The notes beneath the pieces were generated by a model. The model saw nothing but the letters and a program-made list of their open reading frames with translations, did no database searches and was not told where the DNA came from. 64,000 nucleotides of DNA from Corynebacterium tuberculostearicum (GTDB lineage Bacteria; Actinomycetota; Actinomycetes; Mycobacteriales; Mycobacteriaceae). A program made the position numbers and the translations under genes. This document shows positions 7,516 to 15,586 of the stretch, piece by piece (positions within the stretch are counted from its first letter, which is position 1; every line of letters starts with the position of its first letter). The stretch spans positions 1,612,001 to 1,676,000 of the forward strand of contig NZ_CP073096.1 in the NCBI RefSeq assembly GCF_030503735.1. The letters run 5' to 3'.

Positions 7516-8535
7516 CTAATTCAGCCCCGCGTAGGAGTGCAGGCCGGAGACCACCATGTTAATGAAGAAGAGGTTGAAGACCATCAGCGCCATCGCCATG
7601 ACGTTGATCCACGGCGCCGCCTTGCGGAAGGCCGGCGTCGCACGCGCATGCAGGTATGCGGCATACAGGATCCAGGTGGCAAAGGACACGGTCTCCTTCG
7701 GGTCCCAGCCCCAGAAGCGGCCCCAGGCGGACTCGGCCCAGATGGCACCCAAGATGATGCCCAGACCCAAGGTCGGCAGGGTGATAACAGCCAGGCGGTA
7801 GGCCAGCTGGTCAATCTTCGCGGCAGAAGGCAACGGGCGGGCTACAGCACCGAGGAGGCCATGCTCGGCATGCTTTGGCTGTGCCATACGCAAAAGAGTC
7901 AGCAGCGAGACAATGCCGGAGATAATACCGATGGACGCGCCCAAGGAAACCACGGTGACGTGGATAGGCAGCCAGTGCGACTGCAGCGCCGGCACCACCG
8001 GGGCAGACTCGGCATAGAGCTTGGTGGATCCATAAAACATTAGCGCCAGCACCGGGGTGAGCAGCCATGGCCACACGGTGCGCCACTCCTTGCGCTGCAT
8101 GGCCATATTGCCCACCAGCAGCACACCGAAGCTCACCATCAACACGTACTCGTACAGGTTGCCAAATGGGAAGCGGCCGGTAGCCAGGCCGCGCAGCACA
8201 ATCGCCGCGGCGTGCAGCGCAATACCTACCCACATCAGCGCGCTGGTCATGCCGCCGAGCTTATCGGCCTTGCGCTCCTTTTCCTTCAGCTCATCGGCCG
8301 TGATTCCGGAAGAGGACTGGGCAACCTCACCCTCATAGCTTTGCTTGTCGACGCCCCCAGCGCCCGCACCCACCAAGACCTTCGCGGCTTGGGACTTCAC
8401 GGCGCGGCGGCCCTCAATAATGCCCTGCATGCGTCCGTAGTAAAACAGCGACAAAAAGAGCGCGACGCAGTACACCACAAAGGCGGTCTGTACCGCGATA
8501 TCTGAGAAATTAGACAGATTCTGATCGATCTGCAT
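7516..8535 (-). CDS. ccsB: cytochrome c biogenesis protein CcsB (ResC/CcsA type)
   Basis: The 339-residue membrane protein forms, with ResB, the system II haem handling and attachment complex for c-type cytochromes. The tryptophan-rich haem-binding motif is visible as WGRFWGWDPKE near residue 270, with flanking histidines (LHARATPAFRK downstream and HVTVV upstream). About six to eight hydrophobic segments are present. The start is ATG with AGGAG upstream. A long soluble loop follows the first helix. The gene is separated from resB by 95 bases containing a palindrome. Confidence 0.9.
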   Translation of the reverse strand: MQIDQNLSNFSDIAVQTAFVVYCVALFLSLFYYGRMQGIIEGRRAVKSQAAKVLVGAGAGGVDKQSYEGEVAQSSSGITADELKEKERKADKLGGMTSALMWVGIALHAAAIVLRGLATGRFPFGNLYEYVLMVSFGVLLVGNMAMQRKEWRTVWPWLLTPVLALMFYGSTKLYAESAPVVPALQSHWLPIHVTVVSLGASIGIISGIVSLLTLLRMAQPKHAEHGLLGAVARPLPSAAKIDQLAYRLAVITLPTLGLGIILGAIWAESAWGRFWGWDPKETVSFATWILYAAYLHARATPAFRKAAPWINVMAMALMVFNLFFINMVVSGLHSYAGLN

Positions 8536-8596
8536 GAATGCTCCTAGCCTTCACACGTGTGGGGGTAAGTGCTGATTACCTTACTCAGCGAAACAG

Positions 8597-8622
8597 CCTA
8601 ATCCAACTTTTGTTGGACTAGG
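8597..8622. promoter_or_regulatory. palindrome upstream of ccsB
   Basis: The inverted repeat is CCTA-A-TCCAAC-TTTT-GTTGGA-C-TAGG, with ten paired positions and one mismatched pair. It lies between resB and ccsB. It may be an operator for ccsB or a terminator of resB; it lacks a clear T-run on the minus strand. The 11-base half CAAAAGTTGGA recurs exactly upstream of hemL (13634-13644) and hemE (19235-19245). Confidence 0.5.
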
Positions 8623-8630
8623 CCGGCGTA

Positions 8631-10262
8631 CTAATCATCGGTATAAAGCTCGTCTTCTTCGACTTCGTCTGGGTCCGGCAACTCCAACAGCGCCCGGTGC
8701 AGCTCGTGGAACTCCTCGGACCAACCGGCGCGATCGGTGCGGGCGAGGCCGCCCATCTCCACGTCGGTGCCGCCGGCCGCGTTCGGCCGCAGGCGGATGT
8801 AGACGCGGCGGCGCTTAATTATCAGCGATCCCACCAAGGAAATGAGCATCACCAGCGCGGAGGCCAGCACCCACTTCTGGAAAGGATCATAAGAAACCTG
8901 GTAGTTGGCGAACTCGCTGGCGCCGTCGAAGGTGATCTTCGTGCCATCGTCCAGGGTTACGTCCTCGCCCTGGTTGAGGTTCACGCGGTCAATCTTTTGT
9001 AGCTGGCCGGACTGCACCAGGTTCGGGTCCAGCGAGAAGAAGGACTGCGGCGTGCCGGTGTCCAGGCCGGCATCACCGCGGTAGATATCGATGGCCATCG
9101 CCGGATCATTCAGGCCCGGATACGAGGACTGCAGCAGCTTGCCGTTCTCGCCGGACCACTCGGCCGTGGGCGCGAAGAGGCCCTGGATGGCGATCTGGTT
9201 CTGACGGCGGTCATAGAGATCTGGATGCATGCCAGCCGGCGGGTCAAAGCGCATCGCGCCGGATGACAAGAAGAAGGTCGTGTCATTCGGCTGGAACTGA
9301 ATAGTCTGGGTGCGCTTTTCGCCATTGGGCCATTCCACCGTAACCGTCGGCGCATAGCCGTGGCCCTGCAAGTAGACGCGGTTGTGCGCCAAGCGCAGCG
9401 GGTGGTTGACCTTAAGCTCATAATCCTTCCACTCGGAGTCATCCTTGTAGATATCCTCGCCCTCCGCATAGGAGACGTTGGAAGTAAACATCTCCGCTTG
9501 ACCGTTGGGCAGGTATTCCGCCGCGAAGTCGTGGGCTATGAGGCAGAAGGGGTGGAGCCCGGTGCCGTCGAAAAGCGGGCCGGCGCGGAAGGAATCAAAG
9601 TTAGACGTGGAGGTATTGCAGAACTCCGTGGACTGGTCCAGGGTCTGGCCGCCGCCCTGGGAGCCGGACTCTGTGACCACGATGACCTGGCCCTCGTAGT
9701 TGACTAGCTTGCCGGCCGCGACGGTAACCAAGATGGCCACCAGCGCCACGTGGAAGATGAGGTTGGCCAGCTCGCGACCATAGCCGCGCTCCGCGGAAAA
9801 CGTGTGCACGCCGGCGCGGTCCTCTTCTGGGGAGTACTCGGCCACGCGCCACTTTTTTAAGCGCTTCTGGATTTCCGCGGACAACTCCTCCTCGTTCTTT
9901 TCCGAGTGCCCCTCGGCCGCCAGTGGCAGCTTGTGGAGATACTTCGGCGCGCGCGTGGGCGGGGTCTTCCATGCCTTATAGTGATTCCAGGAACGCGGCA
10001 GGATGCAGCCCACCAGGGAAATGGCCAAGAGGACGAAGATGGCCTGGAACCAGACGGAAGAAAAGACGTCGAAAAGCTGCAGCTTGTCGTAGATCTTCGC
10101 TACGTTGCCGTTGGACTCGATGAAGTCCTGCACGTTCTGCTCGTTGAGGTCGCGCTGCGGCAGCAAGGAACCAGGAATCGCGGCCAGCGCCAGCAAGAAA
10201 AGCAGCGCCAGTGCCGTGCGCATGCTGGTCAGCCAATGCCAGGCTTTGCGGAAGTATTTCAC
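8631..10262 (-). CDS. resB: cytochrome c biogenesis protein ResB
   Basis: The 543-residue ResB/Ccs1 protein works with CcsB to carry and present haem to apocytochrome c outside the membrane. Three N-terminal helices (around 15-35, 65-85 and 165-185) and one C-terminal helix (around 470-490) flank a large external domain. The start is GTG (VKYFRKAWHWL) just after ccdA. The C-terminus is acidic (ELPDPDEVEEDELYTDD). It stands in the order resA-ccdA-resB-ccsB usual for actinobacteria. Confidence 0.9.
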   Translation of the reverse strand: MKYFRKAWHWLTSMRTALALLFLLALAAIPGSLLPQRDLNEQNVQDFIESNGNVAKIYDKLQLFDVFSSVWFQAIFVLLAISLVGCILPRSWNHYKAWKTPPTRAPKYLHKLPLAAEGHSEKNEEELSAEIQKRLKKWRVAEYSPEEDRAGVHTFSAERGYGRELANLIFHVALVAILVTVAAGKLVNYEGQVIVVTESGSQGGGQTLDQSTEFCNTSTSNFDSFRAGPLFDGTGLHPFCLIAHDFAAEYLPNGQAEMFTSNVSYAEGEDIYKDDSEWKDYELKVNHPLRLAHNRVYLQGHGYAPTVTVEWPNGEKRTQTIQFQPNDTTFFLSSGAMRFDPPAGMHPDLYDRRQNQIAIQGLFAPTAEWSGENGKLLQSSYPGLNDPAMAIDIYRGDAGLDTGTPQSFFSLDPNLVQSGQLQKIDRVNLNQGEDVTLDDGTKITFDGASEFANYQVSYDPFQKWVLASALVMLISLVGSLIIKRRRVYIRLRPNAAGGTDVEMGGLARTDRAGWSEEFHELHRALLELPDPDEVEEDELYTDD

Positions 10263-10269
10263 GTCTCTC

Positions 10270-11073
10270 CTAAATCAGGGTTGCGCCAAAGTTGCCTGTC
10301 CACTGGCGGATGAGGCTGATGAACTCGCCCCACAGGCCGGTTACCAGGGCCAAGCCGACGAGGATCATGGCCACGCCGCCGATTATCTGGATGGTATGCG
10401 AGTGCTTGCGCGCCCACGAAATCGTGCGCATCGCCCGCGCAGACCCCAGCGCCACCAGAAGGAACGGCAGGCCCAAGCCCAGGCAATAAAAGATGATGAG
10501 CAGCACGCCGCGCGCGGCCGTCATTCCCTCGGTGCCGGCCGATACGGACATAATGGCGGCCAGCGTTGGCCCCAGGCACGGCGTCCAGCCCAGCGCGAAT
10601 ATCCCGCCAAGCAGGGGCGCACCCAGCCAAGTAGTCCAGCGCTTCGGAGCCATGCGGGTGTCCTTCTGCAGCGCCGGAATCGCGCCCAAGAAGACCACGC
10701 CCATCAGGATGGTCACGCCGCCGCCGATGCGCATGAGCATTTCCTCATTGAGCCGGAGCGCGGAAATTGCGCCGAATACGGAGACCGTCGCCAGCAGGAA
10801 AACCACGGTGAAGCCTAGGATAAACAGTGCGGATGCAAGGACAACGGCCCATTGCCTGCGCTTGCCGACGCCCACTCCCAACTCACCGTCAAACGTAACC
10901 TCGCCGCCCACCACGCCGGCCAGGTAGGAAATATAGCCGGGCACCAGCGGGATCACGCATGGGCTGGCGAAGCTCACCAACCCCGCCAGGGCGGCCGCGA
11001 GCAGGCCCAAAATAAGTGGGCCGGAGGTCGCGGCCTCGGCAAAGGTAGTGCCGATGCTCGCTGCGTTGTCCAT
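10270..11073 (-). CDS. ccdA: CcdA-like thiol-disulfide transmembrane protein
   Basis: The 267-residue membrane protein of the DsbD/CcdA family passes reducing power across the membrane to ResA so that apocytochrome c cysteines stay reduced. Two conserved cysteine sites are visible in FASPCVIPLVPGYISY near residue 37 and GWTPCLGPTLAA near residue 160, each a Cys-Pro or Pro-Cys at a helix start. Six hydrophobic segments are expected and seen. The gene starts immediately after the resA stop. An exact copy of the repeated 12-mer (10861-10872) lies in the loop, here reading GVGK rather than LADA. Confidence 0.9.
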   Translation of the reverse strand: MDNAASIGTTFAEAATSGPLILGLLAAALAGLVSFASPCVIPLVPGYISYLAGVVGGEVTFDGELGVGVGKRRQWAVVLASALFILGFTVVFLLATVSVFGAISALRLNEEMLMRIGGGVTILMGVVFLGAIPALQKDTRMAPKRWTTWLGAPLLGGIFALGWTPCLGPTLAAIMSVSAGTEGMTAARGVLLIIFYCLGLGLPFLLVALGSARAMRTISWARKHSHTIQIIGGVAMILVGLALVTGLWGEFISLIRQWTGNFGATLI

Positions 11074-11685
11074 TTATTCCTTTTCTAACTTATCCACTAC
11101 GTCCATCACATCTTTAGCGGTGATGGACCGCAAAAAGACCGTAGCCGGGCGGTGCTGTTTATCCAAGACGATGGTGGTCGGAACCACAGAGGTGGGCACA
11201 CCACCCAGGGCCGCAGCGGTCTTAAACGGTGGATCATAGATGGAGGGATACTCCAGCCCGTTGTCTTCGAGGAAATCATTGGAAACCTGCGGGTTATAGT
11301 CGCGCACATTGATGCCCAAGACGGTGCCGATTTTCCGCTTTTGGACCTCGGAGTGAATCTCTTGGAGATCATCGGCCTCGGAACGGCAGGGCGCGCACCA
11401 CTGGCCCCAGGAGTTGAGCACGACGATTTCTCCGTCATAGTCCTCCAAGGAGATGGTCTTATCCGTATCGCGCACATTATCGCCGGAGAACGTGCGCAGC
11501 GGCTTGCGCTCGGATTCCTCGTAGTTGATGACCTTTTCGCCGCCGGGCGTAATGAACTCGAAGTTGCCGCCGGTAGCCACCGCGTTTTGCGCGTTATCGG
11601 AATCCTGCGAGCAACCAGCTAGCGGCAGGGCGACGGCCGCTGCCGCTAGCACTGCGCCGACTGCGCGTCTGCGTTGTAGTGCCAT
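11074..11685 (-). CDS. resA: thioredoxin-like lipoprotein ResA
   Basis: A 203-residue TlpA/ResA-type thiol-disulfide oxidoreductase anchored outside the membrane. The signal peptide ends in lipobox LAGC with Cys25, and the redox site is WCAPC within NSWGQWCAPCRSEADD. A cis-proline is in VPTSVVPTTIV. It reduces apocytochrome c for haem attachment. I used the ATG at 11685, which overlaps the upstream phosphatase stop as TAATG. A longer frame to 11784 would place an Arg-rich stretch before the signal peptide. Confidence 0.9.
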   Translation of the reverse strand: MALQRRRAVGAVLAAAAVALPLAGCSQDSDNAQNAVATGGNFEFITPGGEKVINYEESERKPLRTFSGDNVRDTDKTISLEDYDGEIVVLNSWGQWCAPCRSEADDLQEIHSEVQKRKIGTVLGINVRDYNPQVSNDFLEDNGLEYPSIYDPPFKTAAALGGVPTSVVPTTIVLDKQHRPATVFLRSITAKDVMDVVDKLEKE

Positions 11686-12293
11686 TAAATCTCCTGCGCC
11701 GGCGAGGAGTAGAAAATATCGGTGACCTGGTTGTCCTCGAAAAGCAGCGAGGTGACCGAGGCCAGATCGCATTCGCGGTTCCACGGCGCGTGCGGCAAGC
11801 GCTGGCCCAGTACGGTGCGCTGCACCATCACGATGGGCAGCTGGTGGCTCACCAAGATTGCCTCGTGGCCGGCCGCGGCGGTGCGGGCGCGCTCGATGGA
11901 GCCCAGCATGCGCTCGGCAATCTGCTCATAGGACTCGCCCCACGATGGCTCCAGCGGATTGACCAGCAGCGGCCAGCGGCGCGGGTTCCACAGCGCGGAG
12001 CGCAGGCCCTTGGTGCGCAGGCCCTCGAAGCGGTTGCCGGACTCGATGAGCGTCTTATCGACGTCCACGTCCAGCCCCGTTACCTCCGCAATCGGCTGCG
12101 CGGTTTCCTGGGCGCGCTGCAGCGGCGAGGCCGCCAGGTAGGTCACGTCATGATCACGGAAGGACTCCGCGGTGCGCGCCGCCATGGAATGCCCGCGCGA
12201 GGACAGGTGATAGCCCGGGATGCGTCCGTAGAGGATCTTCTCTGGGTTGTGGACCTCGCCGTGACGCACGAGGTGAACGATGGTGCGTGTCAT
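11685..12293 (-). CDS. histidine phosphatase family protein
   Basis: A 202-residue protein of the phosphoglycerate-mutase-like superfamily. The phosphohistidine motif LVRHGEVHN is at residues 8-16, and the second histidine lies in SHQLPIVM. The substrate is not deducible. Cofactor-dependent mutases are usually about 248 residues and a real one is present at 33783, so this is more likely a phosphatase. It sits between hemL and resA in the cotranscribed block, with AAGGAG before the ATG. Confidence 0.85.
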   Translation of the reverse strand: MTRTIVHLVRHGEVHNPEKILYGRIPGYHLSSRGHSMAARTAESFRDHDVTYLAASPLQRAQETAQPIAEVTGLDVDVDKTLIESGNRFEGLRTKGLRSALWNPRRWPLLVNPLEPSWGESYEQIAERMLGSIERARTAAAGHEAILVSHQLPIVMVQRTVLGQRLPHAPWNRECDLASVTSLLFEDNQVTDIFYSSPAQEI

Positions 12294-12301
12294 GTCTCTC
12301 C

Positions 12302-13603
12302 TTAGTGTGCGGGACGCGCGGCGGCCGCAGCCTGGGCGGCGGGTTTGAGGGCGGCTTCGATGAGTTCAAAGTCGGCGTCGTTAAGCGCATCCGAGACAAA
12401 CCAGGTCTCAAATGGGCTCGGCGCGACGTAGATGCCGTTATCCAGCAGGGCGTGGAAGAACGGGGTGAAGCGGAAGGTCTCGGCCGCCTGCATATCGGCA
12501 AAGTTGCGGCCCTCGCCCTCGGCAAAGCGGATGGAGAACATCGAGGACGCGCGCTGGATATGGTGCGCTACGCCCTCGGCCGACAGCGCGGAGGATATCA
12601 TGCCGGTCAAGCGGTCCGCGTTGGCCTGCAGGCGCTCGTAGAGCGATTCATCGGCCAGCTCCAAAGACTTCAAGCCGGAGGCCATTGCCACCGGGTTTCC
12701 GGATAGCGTACCTGCCTGATAGACCGGCCCTTCCGGCGCAAGGTAGTCCATGACTTCGGCGCGGCCACCGAAGGCAGCGGCCGGCAGGCCACCGGAGACG
12801 ACCTTGCCAAAGGTCACCAGGTCCGCCGCCACGCCGTCGACGCCGTACCAGCCCTTATAAGAGGTGCGGAAGCCGGTCATGACCTCGTCGAGGATAAGGA
12901 GGGCGCCGTCTTCATGGGCGACGTCGGCAAGCGCGGCGTTGAAGCCCTCCGCCGGAGCCACGGTACCCATATTGCCGGCCGAGGCCTCCGCAATAATGCA
13001 GGCAATCTCGCCGGGGTTCTGCGCAAATGCCTCGCGCACGGCCTCGATATCGTTATAAGGAACAACGATAGTATCGGCCGCCGTCGCACCCGTCACGCCC
13101 GGAGAATCCGGCAGCGCAAAGGTCGCCACACCGGAACCGGCCGAGGCCAAAAGCGCATCCACATGGCCGTGGTAGCAACCCTCAAACTTCAGCACCTTGG
13201 CGCGGCCGGTGTAGCCGCGGGCCAGGCGCACCGCAGACATGGTGGCCTCGGTGCCGGAGTTGACCATGCGCACCTTATCGGCCGCGGTGCGCGACACAAT
13301 GGCCTCCGCAAGCAAAGCCTCACCCTCGGTGGGCGAGCCAAAGCTCAAACCGCCCGCAGCCGCCTTCTGCACGGCCTCCACAATCTCCGGGTGGGCGTTG
13401 CCGTGAATCATCGGGCCATAGGAACTGACCAGGTCAACGTACTCATGGCCGTCAACGTCCCACAGGCGCGAGCCCGCGCCGCGCTCAATCACGCGGGCCT
13501 GACCACCCACGGAGCCAAACGCGCGCACCGGCGAGTTCACCCCGCCCGGAATCACCTTGGAGGAACGCTCAAACCACTGTTGCGACTGGGAAGTATTAGG
13601 CAT
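12302..13603 (-). CDS. hemL: glutamate-1-semialdehyde 2,1-aminomutase
   Basis: HemL converts glutamate-1-semialdehyde to 5-aminolevulinate using pyridoxal phosphate, the second step of the C5 haem pathway after HemA. The PLP lysine lies in [11 protein letters not shown], the Asp in [12 protein letters not shown], and [13 protein letters not shown] is the phosphate region. I chose the ATG at 13603 (433 residues), because a TAGAAT box ends 7 nt upstream. The ATG at 13612 would overlap that box. The start of the downstream cytochrome c genes in the same direction suggests one haem/cytochrome c unit. Confidence 0.93.
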   Translation of the reverse strand: MPNTSQSQQWFERSSKVIPGGVNSPVRAFGSVGGQARVIERGAGSRLWDVDGHEYVDLVSSYGPMIHGNAHPEIVEAVQKAAAGGLSFGSPTEGEALLAEAIVSRTAADKVRMVNSGTEATMSAVRLARGYTGRAKVLKFEGCYHGHVDALLASAGSGVATFALPDSPGVTGATAADTIVVPYNDIEAVREAFAQNPGEIACIIAEASAGNMGTVAPAEGFNAALADVAHEDGALLILDEVMTGFRTSYKGWYGVDGVAADLVTFGKVVSGGLPAAAFGGRAEVMDYLAPEGPVYQAGTLSGNPVAMASGLKSLELADESLYERLQANADRLTGMISSALSAEGVAHHIQRASSMFSIRFAEGEGRNFADMQAAETFRFTPFFHALLDNGIYVAPSPFETWFVSDALNDADFELIEAALKPAAQAAAAARPAH

Positions 13604-13610
13604 GTCTGAC

Positions 13611-13616
13611 ATTCTA
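13611..13616 (-). promoter_or_regulatory. predicted -10 box of hemL (leaderless type)
   Basis: The minus strand reads TAGAAT, 7 nt from the ATG at 13603. The TCCAACTTTTG motif lies 17 nt further upstream at the -35 position. Confidence 0.5.
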
Positions 13617-13633
13617 GCGATTCGCGCGCTATA

Positions 13634-13644
13634 CAAAAGTTGGA
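13634..13644 (-). promoter_or_regulatory. TCCAACTTTTG motif upstream of hemL
   Basis: This 11-mer is also present upstream of hemE and as half of the palindrome upstream of ccsB. It overlaps the expected -35 region of hemL, so it could be an operator or a promoter element. Confidence 0.35.
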
Positions 13645-13710
13645 CTGCGCGATTCACAGTGAGCCGCTAAACTTCGGGGCGTTGCACTTTTCAATTCGGG
13701 GGGATTTTCC

Positions 13711-14205
13711 ATGCAGCGCACTCTCATTTTCGCCATCCTGGCCGCTTTCTGCCTCGCCGGCTGCGCCCATCCCGAGCGGCCGCTGCCTACCTCGGTGGGT
13801 GCCACACCGCTTGCCGACGCCCCCTCGTGGCAACCCCCTCCCCGTCCGCTCACCCCGCGCGATCTGCCGAGTAAGGACCCGTCCCCTCCTCCGCCTCCGG
13901 CCGCGGAGCCTTCGTCGACGGACGCGGCGCCTGCTCCCGCGCCCGGACCTGCTTCGCATCCTGGCCCGACGCCCGCACCCCAGCAGCGGCCCGCACCTGC
14001 ACCTGCACCGGCACCCCGCCCGCAACCTGCGGCGCCGGCTCCGCGCCCGCCCGCGCGGGATAAAAGCGGCCTGCCAAACCTGAATATCCCGCCTCACGAG
14101 GTCCGCGGGCGCATCGAGGACGCGGTGCCTGATGTGCCCGCCGTGCCTGCGCCCGCCCCGCCGGAGTTGCCGCTGCCGCCCGCGCCGCGCATTCCGGGCC
14201 GCTAG
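13711..14205 (+). CDS. proline-rich lipoprotein
   Basis: 164 residues. The signal peptide ends in lipobox LAGC with Cys18, and the mature part is very rich in Pro and Ala (repeated PAPAPAP and PPPPP runs), with a short more ordered stretch (DKSGLPNLNIPPHEVRGRIEDAVPDV) in two pieces near 115-140. A strong GGGGGGA ribosome site lies 9 nt upstream. It probably spans the wall or periplasm; the function is unknown. It contains an exact copy of the repeated 12-mer at 13810-13821. It converges with sugE, overlapping by four bases. Confidence 0.7.
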   Translation: MQRTLIFAILAAFCLAGCAHPERPLPTSVGATPLADAPSWQPPPRPLTPRDLPSKDPSPPPPPAAEPSSTDAAPAPAPGPASHPGPTPAPQQRPAPAPAPAPRPQPAAPAPRPPARDKSGLPNLNIPPHEVRGRIEDAVPDVPAVPAPAPPELPLPPAPRIPGR

Positions 14206-14516
14206 CTCACCGCTTTCAGCCCCACGATGCCGCCGATGATCATGACGAGGAATAACACCTTCCACGCCGTGGCGGCCTCGTGTCCAGCGGCGAAGGAATA
14301 AATAACCGCCACCGAGGCGCCAACGCCCGCCCACACCGCATAGGCCGTGCCCACCGGGATGCTGCGCATCGCCCACGCCAGCCCGCCCATGGAAATCGCG
14401 CAAGCCACGAGGAAAATGAGCGAGGGCCACAGGCGAGTAAAACCAGCGGACTTATCCAGCGCCGCCGCCCACACGGCCTCGAATGCGCCGGAGAAAATCA
14501 AGATAAACCACGCCAT
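14202..14516 (-). CDS. sugE: SMR-family guanidinium exporter (SugE/Gdx)
   Basis: A 104-residue protein with four hydrophobic helices, the standard size for small multidrug resistance transporters. The essential membrane Glu13 lies in SGAFEAVWAAALDKS, a Gdx-type rather than EmrE/QacE-type signature. Proteins of this type export guanidinium in exchange for protons. The start at 14516 has AGGAAG 5 nt upstream and lies just after a guanidine-III riboswitch, which strongly supports guanidinium as the substrate. An upstream frame extension to 14612 runs through the riboswitch and was rejected. Confidence 0.9.
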   Translation of the reverse strand: MAWFILIFSGAFEAVWAAALDKSAGFTRLWPSLIFLVACAISMGGLAWAMRSIPVGTAYAVWAGVGASVAVIYSFAAGHEAATAWKVLFLVMIIGGIVGLKAVS

Positions 14517-14527
14517 AGCTGCTTCCT

Positions 14528-14568
14528 GGCCGTCTTTTCGCGTCGCCGGGTACGGCTCCCTCGTCCGG
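14528..14568 (-). ncRNA. guanidine-III riboswitch (ykkC-III)
   Basis: On the minus strand the sequence opens CCGGACGAGGGAGCCGTACC and continues through CCGGCGACG and GAAAAGACGGCC. This agrees closely with the guanidine-III aptamer of Thermobifida: CCGGACGAGG, then GCCGUACCCGG, then a GAC-AAGACGGC element, which together form its pseudoknot. The aptamer ends immediately before the AGGAAG ribosome site of sugE, so ligand binding probably controls translation start. Confidence 0.85.
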
Positions 14569-14621
14569 GGCCCGCACAAAAGGCGGCGAGCCTGCACCCA
14601 ATGATGGCACACTGGGAAAGC

Positions 14622-15470
14622 ATGAGGATTGCATTTCTTGGAACTGGCCGCATGGGAACCGAACTAGCCCGCCGCCTGCTCAATGAGCAGGACGACATCG
14701 AGATGACCGTCTGGAACCGCACCGCCGAACGCGCCCAGCCACTCGTGGAAGAAGGCGCCGAGCTCGCCGCCACGCCCACCGACGCCGTAGCGAACGCCGA
14801 CGTCATTATCACCTCGCTCTTCGGGCCCGACGATGTCCGCGAGGTCATCATCGAGCCGCAACTCATCCCCGCGGGCGTGACGTGGATCGATACCACCACC
14901 GTCTCGCCCAACGATGCCCGCGAGTTCGCCGCCGCCGTGGAGACCTACGTCCACGCCCCGGTCGTCGGCACGCTCGGCCCGGCCCGCGAGGGCAAGCTCG
15001 GCGTCTATGTGGGCACGCCCGCCGACGCCCGCCGTGAGCAAGCCATGTCCCTCGCCGAGTCCTGGGCGGGCGAAGACAAGCTCATCGGAGTGGAGGCGGC
15101 GGCCACGGCGGCCATCGGAAAGCTGCTGGCGAACCTCGCGCTCGCCGTCACCGCCGAGGGCCTGCTCGAAGCCCTACAGCTCGGCGAGTCCGAGGGCCTG
15201 GACTCCGAGGTGGTGCTGCAGATGCTCGATATCACCGGCCTGTCCTTCATCGCCAATATGAAGGCGCCGTTTATCACCGGCGAGCGCAATACCGACCCGG
15301 GCGATTTCACCGTCGACGCCCTGGCCAAGGACGCCAAGCTCATGGAGATGACCTCTACCAAGCCGCTGCCCGCCCTTACCGCCGCCATCGGCCGCTTCGA
15401 AGAGATGCAGGCCATGGGCCACGGCAATCAGGACTTCTCCTCCATCTTCGTCTTCCGCAATAAAGGCTAG
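14622..15470 (+). CDS. NAD(P)-dependent oxidoreductase, 3-hydroxyisobutyrate dehydrogenase-like
   Basis: 282 residues with an N-terminal Rossmann motif (MRIAFLGTGRMGTELARRL), a helical linker and a C-terminal all-helical domain, as in the beta-hydroxyacid dehydrogenase family. The family lysine region is recognisable in AAATAAIGKLLANLALA. The substrate is not clear; imine reductases share this fold. The ATG at 14622 is preceded by GGGAAAG. A longer frame reaching 14280 lies over sugE and its riboswitch and is not real. Confidence 0.8.
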   Translation: MRIAFLGTGRMGTELARRLLNEQDDIEMTVWNRTAERAQPLVEEGAELAATPTDAVANADVIITSLFGPDDVREVIIEPQLIPAGVTWIDTTTVSPNDAREFAAAVETYVHAPVVGTLGPAREGKLGVYVGTPADARREQAMSLAESWAGEDKLIGVEAAATAAIGKLLANLALAVTAEGLLEALQLGESEGLDSEVVLQMLDITGLSFIANMKAPFITGERNTDPGDFTVDALAKDAKLMEMTSTKPLPALTAAIGRFEEMQAMGHGNQDFSSIFVFRNKG

Positions 15471-15479
15471 TTATCCACA
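15471..15479 (+). promoter_or_regulatory. DnaA-box-like nonamer, copy 1
   Basis: TTATCCACA, identical to the high-affinity DnaA box. It directly follows the stop of the oxidoreductase gene and is part of the 15-base repeat TAGTTATCCACAGGT. Confidence 0.5.
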
Positions 15480-15495
15480 GGTCCGCCGGGCGTGC

Positions 15496-15520
15496 GGGCC
15501 GAAATTCTCCCTTTCGGCCC
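15496..15520. terminator. hairpin between the two DnaA-box-like repeats
   Basis: Perfect 9-base arms GGGCCGAAA and TTTCGGCCC with a 7-base loop. It is probably a terminator of the upstream gene, although there is no long T-run. Confidence 0.5.
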
Positions 15521-15523
15521 TAG

Positions 15524-15532
15524 TTATCCACA
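15524..15532 (+). promoter_or_regulatory. DnaA-box-like nonamer, copy 2
   Basis: A second TTATCCACA in the same orientation within a second TAGTTATCCACAGGT, 53 bases after the first, with the hairpin between them. Confidence 0.5.
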
Positions 15533-15586
15533 GGTTTGCGCGCTCGTCCTCGCGCGGGTTGCGCGCCGTAGCTTAGGCTGCGGGGC

